In this document: piece by piece, positions 1 through 7,697 of the stretch | Layout: the number at the start of each line of letters is the position of its first letter | How positions within the stretch are numbered: the stretch's first letter is position 1 | Origin: Treponema sp. | GTDB lineage: Bacteria > Spirochaetota > Spirochaetia > Treponematales > Breznakiellaceae | Assembly: GCA_031256115.1 (NCBI GenBank) | Contig: JAIRRF010000062.1 | Location: forward strand, 1 to 7,801 | Length of the DNA: 7,801 nt | Reading direction: 5' to 3' | Made by a program: the position numbers and the translations under genes | The notes under the pieces: generated by a model | Told to the model about the DNA's origin: nothing | The model's database searches: none | Seen by the model: only the letters and a program-made list of their open reading frames with translations

Positions 1-1680
1 GTTATAATGATTGGGTTCATAGACCAGAATACGCTTTGCTTCAATTTGTTCAATTTCCGCTAGGAATCCGGTTTGCCGTCCGGGACATACAACATAAAAA
101 GAGAAGCTTGTACCTTCGCCGTAATCACTTCCTACAGTTATTTCCCCGCCCATTAATTCTACAAGCCGGCGGCTGATTGCAAGCCCCAGTCCGGTGCCTT
201 CTTCGTTACGGTCCCGATGGGAATCAAACTGCCGAAATTCAGTAAAGAGCTGCCCCAGCTTTTCAAGCTTGATACCTCTGCCGGTATCGCTGACAGTAAA
301 GTTAAGCCGGTATGATTCAATGCCTTTTTTTATAAATGGCTCGGCCCAGGCGCTTAAGGTTACGGCTCCTTCATCGGTGAATTTAACCGCATTATTCAGC
401 AAATTAATCAGACACTGTTTAAGCCGCATTTCATCGCTTACAACCATTGGCGGGATATTCCGGGATATGGAAGCTACCAATGCCAGTTTCTTTTCCATCG
501 ACTTTATGTTAATTACGTTCAGGGTATCGTTAACAAGGGAAGCAAAATCAAAAGGACTAAGAATAATTTCCATTTTTTGGGCGTCGATCTTGGAAAAGTC
601 CAGAATGTCATTGATGATATGTAACAGGCTCAGGGCAGATCCTTTTATTGTATCCGCCCGGGCAAGCTGTTCCGGGTCTAAAGGATTTGCAAGCATCAGG
701 TCTGTCATACCGATGATGGCATTCATGGGAGTCCGGATTTCATGGCTCATATTGGCCAGGAAGCTGCTTTTTGCAAGGGACGCCGATTCGGCCTGATCCT
801 TTGCTTCCACAATCGGCGTAATATCGGCCCATTCAAAAAGTCTGGCTATTTTACCCGCCGACAGCTGGGAAGACCGGAGCAGAAAATATAATACCGATTC
901 CTGGTTGGTAATGGTAAACTGGCGTTCAACGAATCCATCCCGTTCCATAACTTCCTGAAAGATCATTCGCATTTCTGCGGTAGGTAAAATGTCCAATAGA
1001 GGCATACCCTTAAGATTTGCCTGGTCGTTGATATCAAGCCATGCCGCCATGGAGTCGCTTAAATACTCTACTTCCGCGCTGTCAATTATTATTACTATGT
1101 AGGAAAAGGTTGTCTCCCTAAGAGAATTAAAGGTAAGTCCCGATTTTTCCACCCTGGCAAAGGAGTTAAAAAGAAACTTGTCAAAGGTATATAACATCAG
1201 ACCAATAAAAAAATACGTTATGCCGCCCATAAGAATAAAAAACCTGGGGGCCCCCTGTGAAAAAACAGGATATTTGGAAGACAGCAGCATAACCAGACAA
1301 AAACCGGAAAAGGCAAAAAATTTAAGAAAGGCCTTCGGATCTATGTAACAAAAACAAATGAAAATGTTAATAATGATTAAAAAGAAATAAAGACCGTCTC
1401 CCTGTAATAAAACCGCCTGGAAACTGATAAGAAGAAAAAAAACGGCAGGATTCAGCCAGCTTATAATATGCCGGGAAAAGCCGCTAAACTTGTAATTCCA
1501 GGTAAAAAAAACTATTGCCAGAATAAAAACCACCAATCGGATAAAAAACTCATGCCGGTTATTGTCTATGGACCTTAAAGACCGGAGTATCATTAAAACA
1601 TTTGTTATTAGGACTGCATAACTGATAATCACGGCAAAACGGAAGGATTTTTCGATACCGGAAGTCCTGACCGTTTTCAA
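1..1680 (-). CDS. Hybrid sensor histidine kinase, six-TM and PAS-like, C-terminus cut by window edge
   Basis: Reading leftward, 560 codons are open with no stop before base 1, so the gene is partial at its 3' end. The N-terminus has about six hydrophobic helices (near residues 15-33, 47-63, 77-93, 97-113, 119-134, 147-167), not a recognised named sensor. A PAS-like segment follows (about 190-295, ending in the typical EWADIT). The HisKA H-box is [11 protein letters not shown] with the phospho-accepting His313. The ATPase domain has the N-box LLNNAVKFT (Asn430), G1 DTGRG (465-469) and G2 GTGLGLA (from 495). The final visible residues, RILVYEPN at 550-557, look like the first strand of a receiver domain. 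The expected role is autophosphorylation at the inner membrane and phosphotransfer, probably to the Hpt protein encoded two genes upstream. The TTG start at 1680 is chosen because it lies 5 nt after GAGGAA and overlaps the preceding stop as TTGA. The signal sensed is unknown. Confidence 0.93.
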   Translation of the reverse strand, partial: MKTVRTSGIEKSFRFAVIISYAVLITNVLMILRSLRSIDNNRHEFFIRLVVFILAIVFFTWNYKFSGFSRHIISWLNPAVFFLLISFQAVLLQGDGLYFFLIIINIFICFCYIDPKAFLKFFAFSGFCLVMLLSSKYPVFSQGAPRFFILMGGITYFFIGLMLYTFDKFLFNSFARVEKSGLTFNSLRETTFSYIVIIIDSAEVEYLSDSMAAWLDINDQANLKGMPLLDILPTAEMRMIFQEVMERDGFVERQFTITNQESVLYFLLRSSQLSAGKIARLFEWADITPIVEAKDQAESASLAKSSFLANMSHEIRTPMNAIIGMTDLMLANPLDPEQLARADTIKGSALSLLHIINDILDFSKIDAQKMEIILSPFDFASLVNDTLNVINIKSMEKKLALVASISRNIPPMVVSDEMRLKQCLINLLNNAVKFTDEGAVTLSAWAEPFIKKGIESYRLNFTVSDTGRGIKLEKLGQLFTEFRQFDSHRDRNEEGTGLGLAISRRLVELMGGEITVGSDYGEGTSFSFYVVCPGRQTGFLAEIEQIEAKRILVYEPNHYN

Positions 1681-2630
1681 GGAAGTTCCTCATTGACTGC
1701 CTGTTTTAACGCGGGGTAATTAATATTAGGAGGGCAAACAAAATCAAGAGATGCCGGAGATATCTTCAGATCCAGTACGGTATCGTAGAAGTATTCGCCG
1801 TCCAGGGATATGGGCATATCTGATGCTGAAGAAATATGGGCTTTTTTACACCGGTAATGGCTGAAGTATTCGGGCCATTTGGCGTACTGTCCCCGAAAAT
1901 AGTCCCTTACGGCATTGATAAGATAATTGTGCGGTATTTGCTTTATGGTATAAAGATCCATATATCCGTCATTGAACCGGGCTTCCGGAGCAGGAATGCC
2001 GGCGCCGTGATTAGGAATATTACTTATCAGAATTCCCGCAAAATTACCGTTCAGTTCTCCGGACTCCATTTCTATCCGGTATTGCCGGTTTTCTTTTTTT
2101 AAAAAGAAATACCATATTCCTGCAATATAGTAACTGGTTTTTCTGGACAGCCTGAAAAGTTTCGATATTTGCTTTCCTGTTCCGGAAGCAAGAACTTCTG
2201 CACCGATCAGAATATTGGCAGCTACATAATGCTTTCCCGCTAAAATAGTATCAATGGTAATTGTCCGTGACAGGCATAAATTCCTGACAGACTGAAAGGA
2301 ATTGAGTTTGTCCTTTCCAAAAACAGGCAGGAATTTATTGTCTTTTCCCAGGGGATACCAGGCAACCTGGGCGTTGGGCAGTCCAACCACGCCGTTTATT
2401 ACTTCAAAAAGGGTTCCTCCGCCTCCAAAGGCATAAACCCGCACTATTTCCGAAGCATTGTTTACGTAGCGCAGAATAAAACCCGAAGCATCCCGCTTCC
2501 ACCGGGTTACATGGATTGCATATTTAATTCTTGGATTTAACAGGAAGAAATCCTGTATTATTTCAATTATTTCATCAACATGTCCTTTTATATGTTCCGC
2601 CACGGGGTTAATAATACAAAGGTGTTTCAT
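1677..2630 (-). CDS. Diacylglycerol kinase-family (DagK/YegS/DgkB-like) protein with degenerate ATP-binding motifs
   Basis: The 317-residue product has the usual length and layout of bacterial diacylglycerol/lipid kinases: INPVA near the N-terminus, a glycine-rich loop followed by LFEVINGV (69-81), PLGKDNKF (93-100), DGYMDL (221-226) and LDGEYF (276-281). Family members normally phosphorylate a lipid such as diacylglycerol at the membrane, using ATP. Here the hallmark GGDGT reads GGGGT (69-73), so the conserved Asp is Gly71. The usual GTxNDF reads GKDNKF. The acidic residues of the C-terminal DGE motif are kept. The fold assignment is firm, but catalytic activity is doubtful, so it may be a weak kinase or a lipid- or nucleotide-sensing pseudokinase. 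The ATG overlaps the stop of the Hpt gene by 4 bp (ATGA). The Shine-Dalgarno signal is weak, which fits translational coupling. No signal peptide or membrane helix is evident. Confidence 0.85.
   Translation of the reverse strand: MKHLCIINPVAEHIKGHVDEIIEIIQDFFLLNPRIKYAIHVTRWKRDASGFILRYVNNASEIVRVYAFGGGGTLFEVINGVVGLPNAQVAWYPLGKDNKFLPVFGKDKLNSFQSVRNLCLSRTITIDTILAGKHYVAANILIGAEVLASGTGKQISKLFRLSRKTSYYIAGIWYFFLKKENRQYRIEMESGELNGNFAGILISNIPNHGAGIPAPEARFNDGYMDLYTIKQIPHNYLINAVRDYFRGQYAKWPEYFSHYRCKKAHISSASDMPISLDGEYFYDTVLDLKISPASLDFVCPPNINYPALKQAVNEELP
1686..1691 (-). promoter_or_regulatory. Ribosome binding site deciding the TTG start of the histidine kinase
   Basis: GAGGAA on the minus strand lies inside the last codons of the upstream lipid-kinase-like gene, 5 nt before TTG at 1680. 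It supports the non-ATG start, which is otherwise easy to miss, and the coupling of the two genes through the TTGA overlap. Confidence 0.7.
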
Positions 2631-4177
2631 GGATTGTTGTTCTCAAGGGTTTTCAGCAATTGAGAAATCTTATTGCCCATTTCTTCATATTCCAGGTTTT
2701 CCAGATCCTCCATTATGCTTAAAAGGCTGTTATGAATCATTTCATCTCCCCATTCCAGATAAGTCAGGGGGCTCAGGAGATAATTAGCGGTGTCAATATC
2801 AAAATTGACGCAGGCTTCTTTGGCATGAACCAATGCTTCTGTTAATTCTTCTTTATTGCCTGTCCGGGTATTCCTTTCCTGTTGGGGAAAAAGAGCCGCC
2901 AGATTCCGGGAGAAGGTTCTGAGATTTTCTTCAAAGATAGGGTAATTTTCCCGGCAATAAACAGAATCATCGGATTTAGCGGCAAATTCGAGTTGCCGGG
3001 CTTCGTCTCCCAGTGCTTCGGCCCCTATATTGTACATGGCCCCTTTCATACTATGGACTTCTATTGCAAATGCCGGAAGGTCCGATTCGTGAAGATTTCG
3101 CATTTTTTGTACCGCTTCGGAAATAACCTTAATGGTTACCCTGAGCAATTCGGAATATTTTTTCTTTTCTCCTCCGATTAGGATAATTCCCTTTTCAATA
3201 TTCAGGTTTTGTATGTTCTTTGCCTTTTCAAGAAATTCATCGATATTTCCGGTATCGATTAATTCCTCATCGTATGTCTGCCGTTCCGTAGAATTTATTC
3301 TTTGGGAATTTCCCATTTCCCTTTCCCAGCCTGCCTTGCAGCTTAGAATATAACTTAGGGTGTCTATCAGAAAAATAAGGGTTTTATCATCATGTATCAG
3401 AGCTTCCGAATCCGTCCCTTCCAGAATGATATAACCCCGAAGGATGTTTTCTGTTCTTAATGGAAGTATTCCCAGCGCTTTGGTATTGTAGCCAATGAAA
3501 GAGGGTTTTATTTTACTTATGGAGCCATAGTTCATGGTTACATATATTTTGCCTTCCAGAAGCTTCATTACCTGTTCATGGGCAAAAAATTCACCGTATC
3601 CTTCTATCCGTTCCGTATGGGGAAAAACTGAAACAATTCTGGCCGCATCATTAATCAGGTAGACCATGAAAGATTTAATAATACTGTAGGTATCGGATAT
3701 TGTTTTCAGGGCGGCATCAAAAGCTTCGTCCAGACCGGTACTGCGAAACAGGGCATAATGAATCTGTAGTATCATGTTAAACCGTTCATAATACCGTTCC
3801 TGAAGCTGTTTGCTTGTCCTGAACTGTTCCGCCATGCGTGAAAGGGATTTGGAAATCATCCCCAGTTCGTCTTTGGTTTTGATAACACTTAAAGGTAAAT
3901 CCGTGTTTCCTTCAATTATTTCACTGATTGTCAGAATAAGTTTTTTTAAATTGGCGGCAATACCATGAGAAAAGTAAACAAGAATCAGGGAAAAACCAAT
4001 CAGGCCTATTAAAAGAGAAACCCCAATGGGCAAAAGCGCCGGAAAAATTTTTGACCAGGCATCACTTTGGGATATGGATGTATAGAGATATAAATAAATG
4101 AATACAGAAATACCGGTATAAACCGCCAAAAAGGGCAATACTGCCAGGAGTAAAATTTTATTTCTGATAGACTTCAT
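2627..4177 (-). CDS. Membrane HAMP-GAF-like-Hpt phosphotransfer protein
   Basis: From the chosen ATG the product has 516 residues. Two membrane helices (about 7-32 and 46-70) flank a short external loop. They lead into a HAMP segment (about 70-122, with KTKDELGMISKSLSRMAEQF) and a GAF-like region (about 130-280; fold inferred from pattern only). An Hpt domain follows (about 308-430) with the motif EVHSMKGAMYNIG, where His375 is the expected phospho-acceptor. A helical tail (about 440-516, rich in FDID and EWGDEM type patterns) resembles the helical extensions that accompany Hpt domains in hybrid kinases. No HisKA or ATPase domain is present, so it should relay rather than generate phosphoryl groups, probably for the hybrid kinase in the same operon. 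A longer frame opens at TTG 4306, but its extra 43 residues have no domain character and run through the likely -10 box, so ATG 4177 is preferred despite a weak Shine-Dalgarno. Confidence 0.88.
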   Translation of the reverse strand: MKSIRNKILLLAVLPFLAVYTGISVFIYLYLYTSISQSDAWSKIFPALLPIGVSLLIGLIGFSLILVYFSHGIAANLKKLILTISEIIEGNTDLPLSVIKTKDELGMISKSLSRMAEQFRTSKQLQERYYERFNMILQIHYALFRSTGLDEAFDAALKTISDTYSIIKSFMVYLINDAARIVSVFPHTERIEGYGEFFAHEQVMKLLEGKIYVTMNYGSISKIKPSFIGYNTKALGILPLRTENILRGYIILEGTDSEALIHDDKTLIFLIDTLSYILSCKAGWEREMGNSQRINSTERQTYDEELIDTGNIDEFLEKAKNIQNLNIEKGIILIGGEKKKYSELLRVTIKVISEAVQKMRNLHESDLPAFAIEVHSMKGAMYNIGAEALGDEARQLEFAAKSDDSVYCRENYPIFEENLRTFSRNLAALFPQQERNTRTGNKEELTEALVHAKEACVNFDIDTANYLLSPLTYLEWGDEMIHNSLLSIMEDLENLEYEEMGNKISQLLKTLENNNP

Positions 4178-4266
4178 GCCGCACCAGGTAAAACAAGCCG
4201 CAGCCGGTGCAGAAGTATGCTTTTTAAATTTGCCAGGTTGTCGTCTACTGCCGGAATCAGATGCAT
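4174..4266 (-). CDS. Possible 30-codon leader ORF resembling the start of a receiver domain
   Basis: ATG at 4266 opens a 30-codon frame that ends in TGA overlapping the ATG of the Hpt gene (ATGA). The product begins MHLIPAVDDNLANLKSILL, which matches the pattern of strand 1, the acidic pair and helix 1 of response-regulator receiver domains (xILxVDDNxxNLxxL), then stops. It has no Shine-Dalgarno. However, the A of its ATG falls at the +1 position expected from the TATACT box at 4273-4278, so a leaderless start is possible. It may be a real coupling peptide, a remnant of a deleted receiver domain, or chance. Confidence 0.35.
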   Translation of the reverse strand: MHLIPAVDDNLANLKSILLHRLRLVLPGAA

Positions 4267-4267
4267 G

Positions 4268-4280
4268 GGTATAGTATACC
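4268..4280. promoter_or_regulatory. Perfect 6-bp inverted repeat, possible operator
   Basis: GGTATAGTATACC has two 6-bp arms around a single G. It covers the likely -10 box of the minus-strand operon. Its core TATAGTATA recurs at 4317-4325, overlapping the eno -10 region. Palindromy of AT-rich promoter sequence can be chance, so a regulatory role is only suggested. Confidence 0.3.
4273..4278 (-). promoter_or_regulatory. Probable -10 box of the phosphorelay operon promoter
   Basis: TATACT on the minus strand is a good sigma-70 type -10 box, with transcription expected to start about 4266. No convincing -35 box lies at 16-18 bp; TTGCTA (4301-4306) is 22 bp away. The box sits inside the perfect inverted repeat GGTATA-G-TATACC (4268-4280), so a dimeric regulator could bind here. 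Its position argues against the TTG 4306 start of the Hpt gene. Confidence 0.4.
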
Positions 4281-4300
4281 GTAAAAAAGATTGATATAGA

Positions 4301-4329
4301 TAGCAATTTTTGGGAATATAGTATATAAT
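4301..4329 (+). promoter_or_regulatory. Probable eno promoter
   Basis: A consensus -10 box TATAAT lies at 4324-4329. The hexamer 17 bp upstream, TAGCAA (4301-4306), is a poor -35 match. An alternative pairing is TTGATA (4291-4296) with TATAGT (4317-4322), at a long 20-bp spacing. The leader to the enolase ATG would be about 20-25 nt. Confidence 0.55.
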
Positions 4330-4337
4330 CCCATTAA

Positions 4338-5660
<1,323 letters not shown>

Positions 5661-5663
5661 GTC

Positions 5664-5696
5664 CGGTTAACCGTTAAGGGGCAAATAAACCCTTAA
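5664..5696. terminator. Inverted repeats between convergent eno and radA, possible weak terminator
   Basis: The perfect 10-bp palindrome CGGTTAACCG (5664-5673) fills most of the 13-bp gap between the two genes. It is followed by TTAAGGG (5674-5680) and CCCTTAA (5690-5696), a 7-bp inverted repeat with a 9-nt loop that overlaps the radA stop. On the plus strand a short CTTTTT (5702-5707) follows after a few bases. The stems are short and the T-run is displaced, so termination is plausible but not convincing. Confidence 0.35.
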
Positions 5697-6999
5697 TTGC
5701 GCTTTTTAAATCTCCGGCGGTAAACAGGGAGAAGCCCAGCCCTTGGGCTGTCTTTTCCCTGTTTATTATTTTTCGTACAGGTAATACTTCCCCTGCCAAA
5801 GAAAGCTCCCCGGCAATGACGGTCCCGGCAGGCAGGGGAAGGCCGGTCCTGGCAGAATAGAGAGCCGCCGCTAGGGCAAGTTCTACACCCACTTCGTTTA
5901 TCCGGATACCACCGGCCACATTAACATATAAGTCCTGATCCGAAAGCCGGAGCCCCACATGTTTTTCCAGGGAAGCGGCCACCCGGGATACCCGGTTTAC
6001 ATCTATGGAACCGGAAAAAACCCGGCAAATCGATCCTTTGGCGGGAACCGTCAGGGCCTGGAGTTCAACCAGCAGGGGCCGGGAACCTTCAATAACCGCA
6101 GCTATAGCGATACCCGCAGGAATTGCCCCCTCCCGGCGGACAAGAAAAAGCAGGGACGGGTCCTCCACCGCCCTTAAACCCTTTTCCCCCATGGAAAAAA
6201 TCCCGATTTCGTCCACCGAACCAAAACGGTTTTTTACCGCCCTTAGAAAACGGTAATCCATATTTCCAGTTCCGCCGGAATTTCCGCCCTGCTCAAAATA
6301 CAGAACCGTATCTACCATATGTTCAAGAGTCTTGGGTCCCGATATAAGGCCGTCCTTGGTTACATGGGCGGCCAGGAAAAGAGCCGCATCATGTTCCTTG
6401 GCCCAGGAAATAAGCTCGTGGGCGCAAAATTTCATCTGATTGATAGTACCGGGGGCGGGACCGGCCAGATCCGTGTGAAGGGTTTGAATTGAATCGGCTA
6501 AAACCAAAACAGGCCGGACAGCGTTCAAAATAGAAAGGATATCTTCCATCCTGCCGGTACAGCATATTTCTATGCGATCCAGATCGACCGCAGCTATCCT
6601 GTCCGCCCGGACTCTTACCTGGCCGGCGGATTCTTCCGCGGAAATGTACAGGACCCTTCCGGAAATTTCAGCCTCCGCAGCAGTCTGAAGAAGCAAAGTT
6701 GACTTACCGATTCCCGGTTCGCCTCCCAAAAGCACTGTGGATCGCTTTGTAATACCGCCCCCCAGGACCCGGTCCAGCTCTTCCATGCCGCTGGAAACCC
6801 GCTTACCTTCTGTGGGGTCCACCGATATTAAAGGAAAAGACCGGGGCCGGTTATCCGGACTCCCATTACGAAGCGCCGGAGAAACCGCCGTTTCCGCCAG
6901 GGTGTTCCATTCACCGCATTCGGGACAGCGGCCCAGCCATTTGGGTTCTTCGTGGCCGCAGGTACCACACCTGAAAACATGAGTTTTCAGCTTTTTCAT
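5674..6999 (-). CDS. radA: DNA repair/recombination protein RadA (Sms)
   Basis: RadA is a RecA-related ATPase and DnaB-like helicase that promotes branch migration and processing of recombination intermediates in the cytoplasm. The 441-residue product has the standard layout. An N-terminal C4 zinc finger is formed by Cys11, Cys14, Cys25 and Cys28 (CGTC, CPEC). Walker A is GGEPGIGKST (92-101). Walker B is VLVLADS, with Asp169. The family signature KNRFG is at 256-260, and a Lon-like C-terminal domain spans about 300-441. The ATG at 6999 overlaps the stop of the upstream cheX-like gene (ATGA). No clear Shine-Dalgarno is seen, so expression probably depends on translational coupling. No residue essential to the family appears missing. 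It converges on eno with only 13 bp between stop codons. Confidence 0.98.
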   Translation of the reverse strand: MKKLKTHVFRCGTCGHEEPKWLGRCPECGEWNTLAETAVSPALRNGSPDNRPRSFPLISVDPTEGKRVSSGMEELDRVLGGGITKRSTVLLGGEPGIGKSTLLLQTAAEAEISGRVLYISAEESAGQVRVRADRIAAVDLDRIEICCTGRMEDILSILNAVRPVLVLADSIQTLHTDLAGPAPGTINQMKFCAHELISWAKEHDAALFLAAHVTKDGLISGPKTLEHMVDTVLYFEQGGNSGGTGNMDYRFLRAVKNRFGSVDEIGIFSMGEKGLRAVEDPSLLFLVRREGAIPAGIAIAAVIEGSRPLLVELQALTVPAKGSICRVFSGSIDVNRVSRVAASLEKHVGLRLSDQDLYVNVAGGIRINEVGVELALAAALYSARTGLPLPAGTVIAGELSLAGEVLPVRKIINREKTAQGLGFSLFTAGDLKSAIKGLFAP

Positions 7000-7529
7000 C
7001 GATCACTAATATTGATGGAAAGGCAGACAACTTCGTTTTCAAAAACATTAAAAGGAATGCAGAGCAGCCTGGTCCTGTCGTCGGGGATAACTACCATGTG
7101 GGCCATGCCGCTTACCACTTTTGGGAGGGAAATGGTGATTCGGAACAAATCCTCCAGGCTTTTTTTGACATTACCGGCGATAATGTTAGCCAATTCTCCC
7201 AGGCTGTCTACCATGTCGGAATTGGTTACATCCTGCGAATCTGTTAAGATCCTGGTAATTCTTTGGGCCGTTGAGTTTTTCATGGAAATGGCAACCAGGC
7301 CTTTAACTTGTCCGGTTAATGCAATAATACCTGATATATCCCAGTCAAGAAACGCTTCTTTTCCTATAAAATAAGCCCTTTCCGGCTTAATTTCGGTCTT
7401 CATCAACTCCTTAAAAACATTGGATGTAACTTGTACAAAGGGTTGAATGTATTGTTCCACATCTACAATATACTGTTTTTCTTGCCAAATCTCAACCGAT
7501 AAACCATAATTAACCGCTGAACCAGCCAT
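6996..7529 (-). CDS. cheX: CheX-like chemotaxis phosphatase (CheC/CheX/FliY family)
   Basis: CheX removes phosphate from CheY-P and so terminates the flagellar switching signal in spirochaetes and some other bacteria. The product (177 residues from ATG 7529) carries the family signature DSLGELANIIAGNVKK, with the paired catalytic residues Glu112 and Asn115 and the trailing Gly119 and Lys122. Only one such signature is present, as in CheX, whereas CheC normally has two. Family-like sequence begins near residue 24 (VEQYIQPFVQVTSNVFKEL). The first 22 or so residues are extra, and the first nine are encoded inside an inverted-repeat arm (7503-7529). The true start could therefore be GTG 7460, or the frame may have captured the repeat's ATG; TTG 7541 is also open. 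None of the three has a convincing Shine-Dalgarno. The gene is coupled to radA by a 4-bp overlap. It could be a CheX paralogue acting on another response regulator, because no other chemotaxis gene is visible. Confidence 0.85.
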   Translation of the reverse strand: MAGSAVNYGLSVEIWQEKQYIVDVEQYIQPFVQVTSNVFKELMKTEIKPERAYFIGKEAFLDWDISGIIALTGQVKGLVAISMKNSTAQRITRILTDSQDVTNSDMVDSLGELANIIAGNVKKSLEDLFRITISLPKVVSGMAHMVVIPDDRTRLLCIPFNVFENEVVCLSINISDR

Positions 7530-7546
7530 ATAAACAAGCAATATTA

Positions 7547-7552
7547 ATTATA
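7547..7552 (-). promoter_or_regulatory. Possible -10 box for the cheX-radA unit
   Basis: TATAAT on the minus strand would place the transcription start near 7540, 11 nt before ATG 7529. No recognisable -35 box is found at 16-18 bp; that position falls within the left inner inverted-repeat arm. Confidence 0.35.
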
Positions 7553-7556
7553 CCGA

Positions 7557-7671
7557 TGGGCTTTAGTTCCCTGCTCAGTCCATGCCGGTCGTGGCTTTTT
7601 CTAACGGACGCTTTTTGGCGTCACATTTATTTACCCACGCCGAAATGTACTGATCAGGGAACTAATGCCCA
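7557..7671. repeat. Inner arms of a nested dyad (7557-7588 and 7640-7671)
   Basis: Two 32-nt arms match at 27 positions in inverted orientation, with the perfect core TTAGTTCCCTG and its complement. They enclose 51 nt. No matching short direct repeats flank the pair, so a recent insertion of a terminal-inverted-repeat element is not demonstrated. Confidence 0.8.
7607..7622. repeat. Apical hairpin at the dyad centre
   Basis: GACGC (7607-7611) and GCGTC (7618-7622) form a 5-bp stem around a T-rich 6-nt loop, exactly at the centre of the larger dyad. GGCGT (7617-7621) could alternatively pair with ACGCC (7637-7641), so two exclusive folds are possible. Confidence 0.45.
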
Positions 7672-7685
7672 CCACCACAGTTCCT

Positions 7686-7689
7686 GGAG
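7686..7689 (+). promoter_or_regulatory. Candidate ribosome binding site for the right-edge frame
   Basis: GGAG with an 8-nt spacer to ATG 7698. It is the only translation signal favouring that frame, and the equivalent position on the cheX side lacks one. Confidence 0.3.
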
Positions 7690-7697
7690 CAAATTGA

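Noticed and set aside
194..796. 200-codon plus-strand open frame
   Set aside because: It lies antisense to the HisKA and ATPase domains of the histidine kinase, whose motifs are unambiguous, and the translated product resembles nothing.
1677..2630. Pseudogene call for the lipid-kinase-like gene
   Set aside because: The frame is full length, correctly overlapped with both neighbours, and retains the C-terminal motifs. Only nucleotide-binding residues differ, which suggests functional divergence rather than decay.
4178..4306. N-terminal extension of the Hpt protein from TTG 4306
   Set aside because: The 43 extra residues are not domain-like, the start lacks a Shine-Dalgarno, and the frame runs through the likely -10 box. 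ATG 4177 leads straight into the first membrane helix.
7557..7671. Integron attC site or insertion sequence end
   Set aside because: The arms do not carry the RYYYAAC/GTTRRRY core pair expected of attC. No target-site duplication flanks the inverted repeats, and no transposase is completed within the window.
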